Shown piece by piece: positions 1-5,166 of a stretch of DNA of 5,216 bases. Where the stretch lies: contig CAMLNH010000206.1 of the NCBI GenBank assembly GCA_946481355.1, forward strand, positions 1 to 5,216, read 5' to 3'. The notes under the pieces are model-generated. The model was not told where the DNA came from and did not search any database. It was given only the letters and a program-made list of their open reading frames with translations. This stretch comes from an uncultured Curvibacter sp. (GTDB lineage Bacteria; Pseudomonadota; Gammaproteobacteria; Burkholderiales; Burkholderiaceae). Each line of letters opens with the position of its first letter. Position 1 is the first letter of the stretch. The translations under genes and the position numbers were made by a program.

Positions 1-183
1 GCAGCGAACGCGGCCCTCCAGCGCCGAAATCCGCACGCCCGGTGTCCGTCCACTTGGAGTCACTCGTTGCGAATGCGGTCAGCCCACCTCAATGACCGGT
101 ACCAAGGCTGTATCGGCTCTGGGGTCTGGTTCGAACTGTTCGGGCTCTTTGGGCAACAGCCCGTGGGGGCAGCACCATTCCGT
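1..183. other. Left flank without a recognisable gene
   Basis: I see no gene here that I can support. Two forward frames stay open from the window edge, one to a TGA at 187-189 and one to a TAG at 214-216. Neither translation resembles a protein family I know, and one runs through the operator, so they are probably chance open frames in GC-rich DNA. The segment could hold the tail of a neighbouring element, but nothing in it settles this. Confidence 0.4.
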
Positions 184-228
184 TTGTGATCTTTTCAAAC
201 ATTCTAATAATCATTAGAATATTTTCCC
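184..228 (+). promoter_or_regulatory. Promoter of the sulfur operon, probably leaderless
   Basis: A markedly AT-rich stretch precedes the first gene. The best sigma-70-like pair is TTTTCA (192-197) and TAGAAT (215-220) with a 17 bp spacer. This puts the transcription start at about 227-229, on or next to the ATG. An alternative pair is TTGTGA (184-189) and AATAAT (206-211) with a 16 bp spacer, which gives a leader of about 10 nt. No Shine-Dalgarno sequence lies before the ATG at 229, so a leaderless or near-leaderless mRNA is likely. Both candidate -10 boxes lie within the inverted repeat at 201-220, so repressor binding would block RNA polymerase. The promoter is inferred from sequence only. 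Confidence 0.55.
201..220. promoter_or_regulatory. Operator: perfect 8+8 bp inverted repeat for the ArsR-type repressor
   Basis: ATTCTAAT, four bases (AATC), then ATTAGAAT form a perfect inverted repeat directly before the gene of an ArsR-family regulator. AT-rich palindromes of this kind are typical ArsR/SmtB operators. The outer ATTC...GAAT ends recall the operators of the sulfide-responsive members SqrR, BigR and YgaV, although here the ends are 12 bases apart. The overlap with the candidate -10 boxes implies autoregulation of the whole downstream operon. The match to a specific regulator is inference. Confidence 0.7.
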
Positions 229-882
229 ATGAGAGAACTGAAGAACCTACTCTACGAACAGGTCGCCCGCATCGGTAAGGCTGTCGCCAGCCCCAAACGC
301 CTGGAGCTCATCGAGCTGCTGTGTCAAGGCGAAAAGACCGTCGAGACACTGGCCACACAAGCCGACATCAGTGTCAAGCTCGCCAGCGCCCACCTGAAAG
401 AGTTGCGCCAGGCACGCCTGGTGGACACGCGCAAGGATGGCAAATACGTGCTGTACCGGTTGGCCAGCACCAGCGTCGCCGATCTGTGGGTGACGCTGCG
501 CACGGAGGCCGAAGAGCGACTTGTCGAGCTGCAGATGGCGTTGGCGTCCATCGTGGCGCATGGGGACGATCTGCAAGGCGTGGCCCGGTCGGACATTCTG
601 CGCCGCGCCGAAGCCGGCGAGGTGGTGGTTCTCGACGTTCGACCGACCGAGGAGTTTGAGGTCGCTCACCTGCCACACGCGAGGTCCATGCCAGTCAGCG
701 AACTGAAAAAGCGCATCGCCGAATTGCCCAAGGGGGTGCCGGTGGTGGCGTACTGCCGCGGTCCTTTCTGCCTGATGGCCAAGGATGCCGTCGAGCAGCT
801 GCGCAAGAAGGGTTATCAGGCCTTTCACCTCACCGACGGGGTGGCCGAATGGCGCGCCCGGGGTCTTCCCGTATCCGAGTGA
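229..882 (+). CDS. ArsR-family transcriptional repressor fused to a rhodanese domain
   Basis: A 217-residue two-domain protein, probably a cytoplasmic repressor responding to sulfide/persulfide and controlling its own operon. Residues 1-95 form an ArsR/SmtB winged helix: PKRLELIELL at 22-31, recognition-helix region at about 46-60 (ISVKLASAHLKEL), wing at about 66-78 (RKDGKYVLYRL). The classical ArsR metal motif CVC is absent, and Cys32 is the only cysteine in the DNA-binding half. Residues 118-217 form a rhodanese domain with LDVRP (135-139), active-site loop CRGPFC with the predicted persulfide-forming Cys176 and a second Cys181, and the C-terminal DG-AEW-A-G signature (203-212). ATG 229 is chosen because the N-terminus starts as in homologues and the operator ends just upstream. 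No Shine-Dalgarno is seen. The next gene follows after 12 bp. The family call is firm; the inducer is inferred from the rhodanese domain and the neighbours. Confidence 0.93.
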   Translation: MRELKNLLYEQVARIGKAVASPKRLELIELLCQGEKTVETLATQADISVKLASAHLKELRQARLVDTRKDGKYVLYRLASTSVADLWVTLRTEAEERLVELQMALASIVAHGDDLQGVARSDILRRAEAGEVVVLDVRPTEEFEVAHLPHARSMPVSELKKRIAELPKGVPVVAYCRGPFCLMAKDAVEQLRKKGYQAFHLTDGVAEWRARGLPVSE

Positions 883-894
883 AGCGAGCCCGCC

Positions 895-1245
895 ATGAAA
901 ACACTCCTTGTTCTCAACGACGCCCCCTATGGCAGCGAACGCACCTACAACGGCGCTCGTCTCGCGGGAGCGCTGGTCAGGAATGACGGTCACGAGGTCA
1001 AGGTGTTCCTCATCGGGGATGCGGCGTCGGCGGCCCATGGCAAACAGAAGGTGCCCACGGGTTTCTACAACCTGGAAGTGATGCTCGGTGCCGTCGTGAG
1101 CCACGGCGGCGTGATCGGTGTCTGCGGCTCCTGCATGGATGCCAGAGGCATCACGTCCGAAGAGCTGCTGGCGGGTGCCCACCGCAGCAACCTGGACGAA
1201 TTGACCCAATGGACCACCTGGGCCGACAAGGTTCTGGTGTTCTGA
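895..1245 (+). CDS. DsrE-family sulfur-carrier-like protein (CxxC)
   Basis: A 116-residue soluble, presumably cytoplasmic protein of the DsrE/DsrF-like (YchN-type) superfamily, a small alpha/beta fold that often binds or relays sulfane sulfur. The N-terminal strand and loop (MKTLLVLNDAPYGSERTYNGARLA) and the VKVFLIGDA segment (35-43) are typical. The candidate functional cysteines lie in CGSC at 77-80, followed by MDARGI, as in many DsrE-like proteins encoded near rhodaneses. It lies 12 bp after the repressor and 18 bp before the MBL gene, so it is almost certainly co-transcribed. A plausible role is accepting sulfur from a rhodanese or passing persulfide to the dioxygenase-like enzyme. Family membership is clear from motifs; the exact partner and substrate are inferred. 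The Shine-Dalgarno is weak (GAAG or CGAG at 881-888). Confidence 0.9.
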   Translation: MKTLLVLNDAPYGSERTYNGARLAGALVRNDGHEVKVFLIGDAASAAHGKQKVPTGFYNLEVMLGAVVSHGGVIGVCGSCMDARGITSEELLAGAHRSNLDELTQWTTWADKVLVF

Positions 1246-1263
1246 CACCCCAAGGAGCCCTCC

Positions 1264-2019
1264 ATGTTCTTTCGCCAACGCCTGGCCGCCCATGCCACGC
1301 TGTCCTATTTTTTCGGCTGTGCCGGTCACCAGAAGGCCGTTGCGGTTGATGTCGTCGCTGGCGACGAAGACTGGTTCATGGCCGAGGCCGAGAAAGCCGG
1401 CGTGCAAATCACGCACGTCATTGACACCCACGTCCACGCCGATCACTACTCCGGTGGCCCGGAACTGGCGCGCCGGACTGGGGCACCGTACCACCTGCAC
1501 GAAAGCAACCGGGGTCGGACGGCGTTCGAGTTTTCGCAGTTGCACGACGGCCAGCGCCTGGAAGCCGGCAACGTGCTGGTGGACGTGCTGCACACGCCTG
1601 GGCATACACCCGACAGCGTCTGCCTGCTGGTGCGCGACCTGCGTCGGGGGGATGAGCCCTGGTTCGTCATCACGGGCGACACCCTGTTCGTGGGGGCCGT
1701 CGGCCGCCCCGATCTGGCTGGACAGGAGCGCGAGATGGCCGCTCTACTCCATGACACCCTGCACACCCGACTACTGACCCTGCCGCCCGAGCTTGAAATC
1801 TATCCCGGCCACCAGGCGGGCAGCGCGTGTGGCGCGGGCTTGTCTGGGAAGCCGGCCTCCACCATTGGCTTCGAGAAGCGGTTCAACCCCATGTTGGCTT
1901 TGCCCCGCGCGGCGTTCATCGAGGCGCTGACCGCACAGATTCCCGAGCCGCCTGCCGACATGGCGGACATCATGGTCGCGAACCTGCGCGGTGCCGCTCC
2001 GGCACCTTGGGTCGCCTGA
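1264..2019 (+). CDS. MBL-fold hydrolase, ETHE1/persulfide-dioxygenase-like
   Basis: A 251-residue metallo-beta-lactamase-fold protein of the glyoxalase II/ETHE1 group. Visible motifs are THVHADH (55-61), TPGHTPDS (111-118, metal ligand His114), GDTLF (138-142, Asp139), GRPDL (147-151) and YPGHQAGSACG (180-190, His183). His56, His58, His114, Asp139 and His183 match the expected metal ligands. The GRPD segment and the PGH-AGS-CG ending point to persulfide dioxygenase or a close relative rather than a classical glyoxalase II. Such enzymes use one non-haem iron to oxidise glutathione persulfide to sulfite in the cytoplasm. The length fits a single-domain enzyme with no fused rhodanese; rhodaneses are instead encoded separately in the same operon. 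A good AAGGAG (1252-1257) sits 6 nt before the ATG. Enzyme class is confident, substrate moderately so. The alternative is a thioesterase-type MBL hydrolase. Confidence 0.9.
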   Translation: MFFRQRLAAHATLSYFFGCAGHQKAVAVDVVAGDEDWFMAEAEKAGVQITHVIDTHVHADHYSGGPELARRTGAPYHLHESNRGRTAFEFSQLHDGQRLEAGNVLVDVLHTPGHTPDSVCLLVRDLRRGDEPWFVITGDTLFVGAVGRPDLAGQEREMAALLHDTLHTRLLTLPPELEIYPGHQAGSACGAGLSGKPASTIGFEKRFNPMLALPRAAFIEALTAQIPEPPADMADIMVANLRGAAPAPWVA

Positions 2020-2026
2020 GGACACC

Positions 2027-3313
2027 ATGCAGTTCGGCATACGCGCCAATCGCGGGCAGTTTCTGCAGCAGCTGCTGCAGGTGCTGCTGGTCGGCCTGAC
2101 CATAGGGATGATGCGCAACGTGGTGCCCGCGCTCGCAGAGACCGAGTTCGGTGTACCGCGTGGCTCCTTCATGCTGCTGGTCGCTTTTGTGGTCGCCTTC
2201 GGCTTTGTCAAGGGAGCGATGAATTTTGTTGCCGGGCGCCTGGCCGAAGCCTGGGGGCGCAAGCGCGTGTTGCTGCTGGGCTGGCTGGTGGCGCTGCCGA
2301 TACCGGCGCTCATCTACTTCGCGACCAATTGGTCGTGGGTGGTCTTCGCCACCGTGCTGCTGGGTGTCAACCAGGGGCTGACCTGGTCCATGACACAGAC
2401 CTCCAAACTCGACTTCACACGGGCTGACCAGCGCGGCCTGGTCATAGGGCTCAATGAGTTCTCGGGCTACCTGGGTGTCGCAATCGCCGCCATCGCCACC
2501 GGCTATCTGGCAACGCTGCTGGGACCGCGCCTGGGGCTGCTGTGGTTCGGTGGTGTGGTCATTGGCGTGGCCACACTGCTGGCCTGGTGGTCAGTGGCCG
2601 AAACCTTGCCTTGGGCGCACGACGAGGTGAAACGCCAGACCGGTTCCTCGGCCACCCTCCTGCGCCCCCGCTACCCCCAATCGGTGAGTGAGCGCCCATC
2701 GACCGCAGAGATGTTTGCCCTGATGAGCTGGCGCGACCGGCGCATGGCGGCGTTCTGCCAGGCCGGCCTGGTCGAGAAATTCGTCGATGCGCTGGTGTGG
2801 GCATTCTGGCCGGCCTACCTGCACCAGCAGGGTGTGAGCCTGCCGGGCATAGGCTGGATCGTGGGTGTTTACGGCTTCAGCTGGGGCGCGGCACAGTTCT
2901 TCACCGGAAAACTCTCGGACCGTGTGGGGCGCCACATGCTCAACACCTGGGGCATGTGGATCTGTGGCGCCGGCGTGGCTCTGATGCCGCTGGGTACCGG
3001 CTCACTCTGGTGGAGCGCCTCGGCCGCTGTCGCTGGCCTGGGCATGGCCATGCTTTATCCCAACCTCAGCGCCGCAGTGGCGGACATTGCCCACCCGAAC
3101 TGGCGGGCCTCGGCAATTGGCATCTATCGGTTCTGGCGTGACCTGGGTTATGGCATCGGCGCGCTGGGCCTGGGCATCGCAGCCGCGCTGGGGGGCCGGC
3201 TGGAGACCGCGTTCTGGTTTGTGGCTGTCGCCATGCTGGTTTCCGGTGCGATCCTGTACCACTGGGGTGAAGAAACGCACCCAAAACTCAATCCCGCCCC
3301 CACTCAAGCTTGA
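2027..3313 (+). CDS. Major facilitator superfamily transporter
   Basis: A 428-residue inner-membrane protein with about 12 hydrophobic segments in two halves. The MFS loop motif appears twice: GRLAEAWGRKR at 70-80 (loop 2-3) and GKLSDRVGR at 294-302 (loop 8-9). A hydrophilic central loop lies at about 190-235. I start it at ATG 2027, with GAGGA (2018-2022) overlapping the stop of the MBL gene. A GTG at 1991 in the same frame would add 12 residues lying inside the MBL gene and has no better ribosome site. Tight linkage to persulfide genes suggests it moves a sulfur compound, for example exporting sulfite or thiosulfate or importing an organosulfur substrate. Nothing in the protein itself identifies the cargo or direction. 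A drug-efflux-like protein recruited to the operon is also possible. Confidence 0.88.
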   Translation: MQFGIRANRGQFLQQLLQVLLVGLTIGMMRNVVPALAETEFGVPRGSFMLLVAFVVAFGFVKGAMNFVAGRLAEAWGRKRVLLLGWLVALPIPALIYFATNWSWVVFATVLLGVNQGLTWSMTQTSKLDFTRADQRGLVIGLNEFSGYLGVAIAAIATGYLATLLGPRLGLLWFGGVVIGVATLLAWWSVAETLPWAHDEVKRQTGSSATLLRPRYPQSVSERPSTAEMFALMSWRDRRMAAFCQAGLVEKFVDALVWAFWPAYLHQQGVSLPGIGWIVGVYGFSWGAAQFFTGKLSDRVGRHMLNTWGMWICGAGVALMPLGTGSLWWSASAAVAGLGMAMLYPNLSAAVADIAHPNWRASAIGIYRFWRDLGYGIGALGLGIAAALGGRLETAFWFVAVAMLVSGAILYHWGEETHPKLNPAPTQA

Positions 3314-3329
3314 ACCGATGGAGACCCAC

Positions 3330-3785
3330 ATGCACCCACGCCGACTGGCATTGGCCCTGGCACTTGCCGCAACACTTCCCGTGGCCGCTTACGCTCAGGC
3401 CGACAAAACCACCATCGACGCGCTCGAAGGCTATTTCGATTTTGTGGACGCCAACGCCGGCACCCTCATGGCCGAGCAGCTTGCGCCGGAAGACTACAAA
3501 AAGCTGCTGGTGCTGGATGTGCGCGACGCCGGTCAGTTCGCCAAGGATCACATTCCCGGGGCCATGAACATCGAGTGGCGCCAGGTGTTTGTCCAGCGCG
3601 CCAAGCTACCCAAGGACAAGACCATCCTCGTCTACTGCAACACCAGTTCGTTTGCCGGCCAGGTGGCCATGGCGTTGCGGATGGACGGGTACGAGAACGT
3701 GCGCCTGCTGCACGGCGGCTACAACGAGTGGAAGGCCCGTGGGGGCATGGAAGCTCAGTCACGCTCCCTCAAGAAAAGCGGATGA
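3330..3785 (+). CDS. Exported single-domain rhodanese-like sulfurtransferase
   Basis: A 151-residue protein with a typical Sec signal peptide: basic MHPRR, hydrophobic 6-20, probable cleavage after AYA at 20-22. It should act in the periplasm. The rhodanese domain covers about 45-140, with LVLDVRD (60-66), HIPGAMNI (74-81), active-site Cys103 in YCNTSSFAG, and the C-terminal HGGYNEWKARGG (128-139). The loop CNTSSF differs from the CRxGxR/T loop of thiosulfate sulfurtransferases, so the donor may not be thiosulfate. ATG 3330 is chosen because GGAG (3320-3323) lies 6 nt upstream; ATG 3318 is in frame and would add METH before the signal peptide. It follows the MFS gene after 16 bp and is the last gene of the operon. 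No clear terminator follows. It could receive or supply persulfide sulfur on the outer side of the membrane. Confidence 0.9.
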   Translation: MHPRRLALALALAATLPVAAYAQADKTTIDALEGYFDFVDANAGTLMAEQLAPEDYKKLLVLDVRDAGQFAKDHIPGAMNIEWRQVFVQRAKLPKDKTILVYCNTSSFAGQVAMALRMDGYENVRLLHGGYNEWKARGGMEAQSRSLKKSG

Positions 3786-3849
3786 GGCGTGACGCGGACA
3801 GCCGCCACATCCCAGGCGCTGCCGTATCCCGATCAAGAAGTGGGCCCGT

Positions 3850-3895
3850 CTGACCTTGGAGTGCTCGCTGCTTGTCAGAGGCCTAAAATCGACAC
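3850..3895 (+). promoter_or_regulatory. Promoter of the CzcI-like/dsb unit, probably leaderless, with a MerR-type half-site
   Basis: TAAAAT (3884-3889) is a good -10 box ending 6 nt before the ATG at 3896. This predicts transcription starting at about the start codon, and there is no Shine-Dalgarno at normal distance (AGAGG at 3877-3881 is 14 nt away). No good -35 is seen at 16-18 bp spacing. Upstream, GACCTTGGAGTGCTC (3852-3866) resembles the left half of operators used by MerR-family metal regulators such as ZntR, but the matching right half is missing. The promoter call rests on the -10 box and the gene start only. Confidence 0.4.
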
Positions 3896-4237
3896 ATGCG
3901 TGTCTGGATTTCGTTCTGCCTGGCGTTGACCGTGCTGTTGCAGCTCTCGCTGGCAACAGCTGCTGGCGTTTGCATGACGGGCAAGTCCGACACCTTGGGG
4001 CATGTGCCTCATGCGTGTATCTCGCAGGGATCGTCCTCGGACGGCACGTCGGCACAAGCAGCCCAATTGGACTCGGATTGCGTTCAATGCCACGCAGCTT
4101 GCTCATGGGTACCCTCAGCGCCGTCCTCACTGGACTACAGCCGTCCCGCTGCGGCGATCACCTTATCGGCCGCACCCAAACCCGGGCTTTTGCTGATCGC
4201 ATTGCCAGAAAAGCCTCAGTGGATCAGCGCCAGCTGA
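3896..4237 (+). CDS. Small secreted Cys/His-rich protein resembling CzcI
   Basis: A 113-residue protein with an N-terminal signal sequence (hydrophobic 5-20, likely cleavage around ATAA, 20-23). The mature part carries Cys26, His36, His39, Cys41 and the cluster DCVQCHAAC (61-69), and ends in PEKPQW (104-109). The DC-x-x-CH cluster and the P-x-x-PQW ending match what I recall of CzcI-type proteins that precede cobalt-zinc-cadmium efflux genes in Burkholderiales, so a periplasmic metal-binding or regulatory role is plausible. No efflux pump gene lies in the window; the next gene is dsbB. The CVQCH stretch also satisfies the c-type haem motif, but nothing else looks like a cytochrome. Five of its six cysteines lie in the mature part and may be Dsb substrates. 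Reading frame confidence is good; function is tentative. Confidence 0.65.
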   Translation: MRVWISFCLALTVLLQLSLATAAGVCMTGKSDTLGHVPHACISQGSSSDGTSAQAAQLDSDCVQCHAACSWVPSAPSSLDYSRPAAAITLSAAPKPGLLLIALPEKPQWISAS

Positions 4238-4248
4238 GGGCTTGATGC

Positions 4249-4292
4249 GCCTGCCCCGGGCAGGCCATTCGCACCGGTCTTCTTGTGACCGG
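4249..4292 (+). other. Two consecutive hairpins after the CzcI-like gene
   Basis: GCCTGCC-CCG-GGCAGGC (4249-4265) is a perfect 7 bp GC stem with a 3-base loop. It is followed by CCGGTC and GACCGG (4274-4279 and 4287-4292) around a 7-base loop. Neither is followed by a run of T long enough for a standard intrinsic terminator, although GTTTT occurs at 4300-4304. They may attenuate or protect mRNA between the CzcI-like gene and dsbB; this is inference. Confidence 0.35.
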
Positions 4293-4316
4293 CATCTGGG
4301 TTTTCTGGGATCTGAC

Positions 4317-4403
4317 ATGTTTTTGGCACATGGGCTCGCGCCCACCGGGCGGCTGCATTGGCCGCAATCTCCTCTTCATCCTGTGGCGAGGGAGTGGCCA
4401 TGA
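4317..4403 (+). CDS. Possible 28-residue leader ORF coupled to dsbB
   Basis: An ATG at 4317, preceded by GGGA (4307-4310) at 6 nt, opens a 28-codon frame rich in Pro, His and Trp. It ends at TGA 4401-4403, which overlaps the ATGATG start region of dsbB (ATGA overlap). The product matches nothing I know and has no cysteine. A weak ribosome site and short length make chance a real possibility. Its value is positional: the stop-start overlap would allow translational coupling into dsbB. It lies in a 162 bp gap that otherwise holds only inverted repeats, including GCGGC/GCCGC at 4349-4353 and 4361-4365. Confidence 0.2.
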   Translation: MFLAHGLAPTGRLHWPQSPLHPVAREWP

Positions 4404-4816
4404 TGAGTGCGTGGGCGTTCAGGCTGCTGGCTTGGCTGATGGCATGCGCGGCGACTTTGGGTGCGCTGTTCATTGGCGAGGTCATGGGCATGACGCCCTG
4501 TGTCCTGTGCTGGTACCAGCGGATTTTCATGTTCCCGCTGGCGATCATCCTGGGCCTCGCGTGTTTTCTTGATGACCGTCGCGGCGCCCTTTATGCGCTG
4601 CCACTGGCTGTGGGAGGCGCTGCTATGGCCTTGTACCACTGCCTGCTGGTGGCAGGCATCGTGCCAAAGGCCTGGGTGCCCTGTGGGCCGGGGCCATCCT
4701 GCACCGAGCAGAACCTCGAAATACTGGGCGGCATCCAGATTCCCTGGCTGTCGCTCGCGGCCTTCTCGGCCATCGTGCTGTTACTCGTTTTTTCCTTGCG
4801 CAAGTCCGAATCATGA
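4400..4816 (+). CDS. Disulfide bond formation protein, DsbB/BdbC type
   Basis: A 138-residue polytopic inner-membrane protein that should reoxidise a periplasmic thiol oxidase and pass electrons to quinone. About four membrane segments are visible (roughly 5-26, 42-57, 64-84, 116-133). The first redox pair is CVLC at 34-37 in the hallmark CVLCWYQR. The second is Cys95 and Cys101 in PCGPGPSCTEQ, followed by IQIPWLSLAAFS. The short length and the CxLCWYQR and SCTE-----IPWLSL patterns fit the BdbC-like branch better than E. coli DsbB (about 176 residues). The start is ATG 4400 or the adjacent ATG 4403, with GAGGGAG (4388-4394) upstream; in-frame TTG 4358 is less likely. The stop overlaps the next gene's start by ATGA, so the two are translationally coupled redox partners. 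I leave the symbol empty because dsbB versus bdbC is not settled. Confidence 0.93.
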   Translation: MMSAWAFRLLAWLMACAATLGALFIGEVMGMTPCVLCWYQRIFMFPLAIILGLACFLDDRRGALYALPLAVGGAAMALYHCLLVAGIVPKAWVPCGPGPSCTEQNLEILGGIQIPWLSLAAFSAIVLLLVFSLRKSES

Positions 4817-5166
4817 ACGCCAAAAAACTCACCGTTCTCGCCCTGCTGGCCATCGTTGGCATCGCCTTCCTGTTTGGCATCTTCACCTACCAAAGGCGGG
4901 TTCAGAACGATCAGGAACAGAAAGTCAGCCAACACAGCGAGCGCCTGGTGCGAATGCACTCGCCCGTGCTGGGCCCTAAAAGTGCGCCCGTCACGCTGGT
5001 GGAATTCTTCGACCCCGCCTGCGAAACCTGCCGGGCGTTCTATCCCGTGGTGAAAGACCTCATGAGTCGGTACCCGCAGGACGTGCGACTGATCATCCGG
5101 TACGCGCCATTCCACCAGGGTTCTGACCAGGTGGTCCGCTTGCTGGAGGCCTCGCGCCGCCAGTGA
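4813..5166 (+). pseudogene. DsbA-like thioredoxin-fold protein, 3'-truncated
   Basis: A 117-residue N-terminal part of a membrane-anchored periplasmic thiol oxidoreductase. A short cytoplasmic start (MNAKK) is followed by one membrane or signal-anchor segment (6-24) and then the first half of a thioredoxin fold: APVTLVEFFDPACETCRAFYPVVKDL (58-83) with redox pair CETC at 70-73. RYAPFHQGSDQVVRLLEASRR (96-116) follows. Family members continue for about another 100 residues with a helical insert and a cis-proline loop before the C-terminal strands. All of that is missing here, so the product probably cannot fold normally. The frame closes at TGA 5164-5166, exactly where the sequence stops resembling the family. 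The start overlaps dsbB (ATGA at 4813-4816), so the intact gene was the substrate-facing partner of that DsbB. Truncation by an insertion is the likely cause. Confidence 0.8.

Noticed and set aside
1..189. C-terminal end of an upstream gene reading into the window in frame 1
   Set aside because: The open frame is only about 62 codons and its translation matches no family I recognise; a second frame is equally open, so there is no basis to choose.
247..1605. A 452-codon open frame on the minus strand opposite the first three genes
   Set aside because: It is antisense to three genes with clear family motifs, its translation is His/Gln/Arg/Gly-rich low-quality sequence with no recognisable domain, and long antisense frames are expected in GC-rich genomes.
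2063..2080. Perfect 18 bp palindrome CTGCAGCAGCTGCTGCAG near the start of the MFS gene
   Set aside because: It encodes LQQLLQ inside the first membrane region, where repeated CTG and CAG codons produce such symmetry easily. It lies in coding sequence after the start codon and no matching regulator is suggested.
1771..2313. A 180-codon minus-strand frame across the MBL/MFS junction
   Set aside because: Composition (Ser, Thr, Arg, Pro) and lack of motifs mark it as a shadow of the two real genes.
3896..4237. Small c-type cytochrome, because of CVQCH
   Set aside because: There is a single CxxCH, no obvious distal Met ligand context and no cytochrome-like fold pattern; the same motif occurs in CzcI-like proteins as I recall them. 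Kept only as a testable side note.
3856..4245. A 129-codon frame overlapping the CzcI-like gene in another frame
   Set aside because: The 3896-4237 frame has a clear signal peptide, a conserved-looking Cys/His cluster and a PQW ending. The other frame has none and starts inside the promoter region.
4249..4265. Intrinsic terminator after the CzcI-like gene
   Set aside because: The stem is strong but is followed by CATTCGC and not by a T run, so I list it only as a hairpin.
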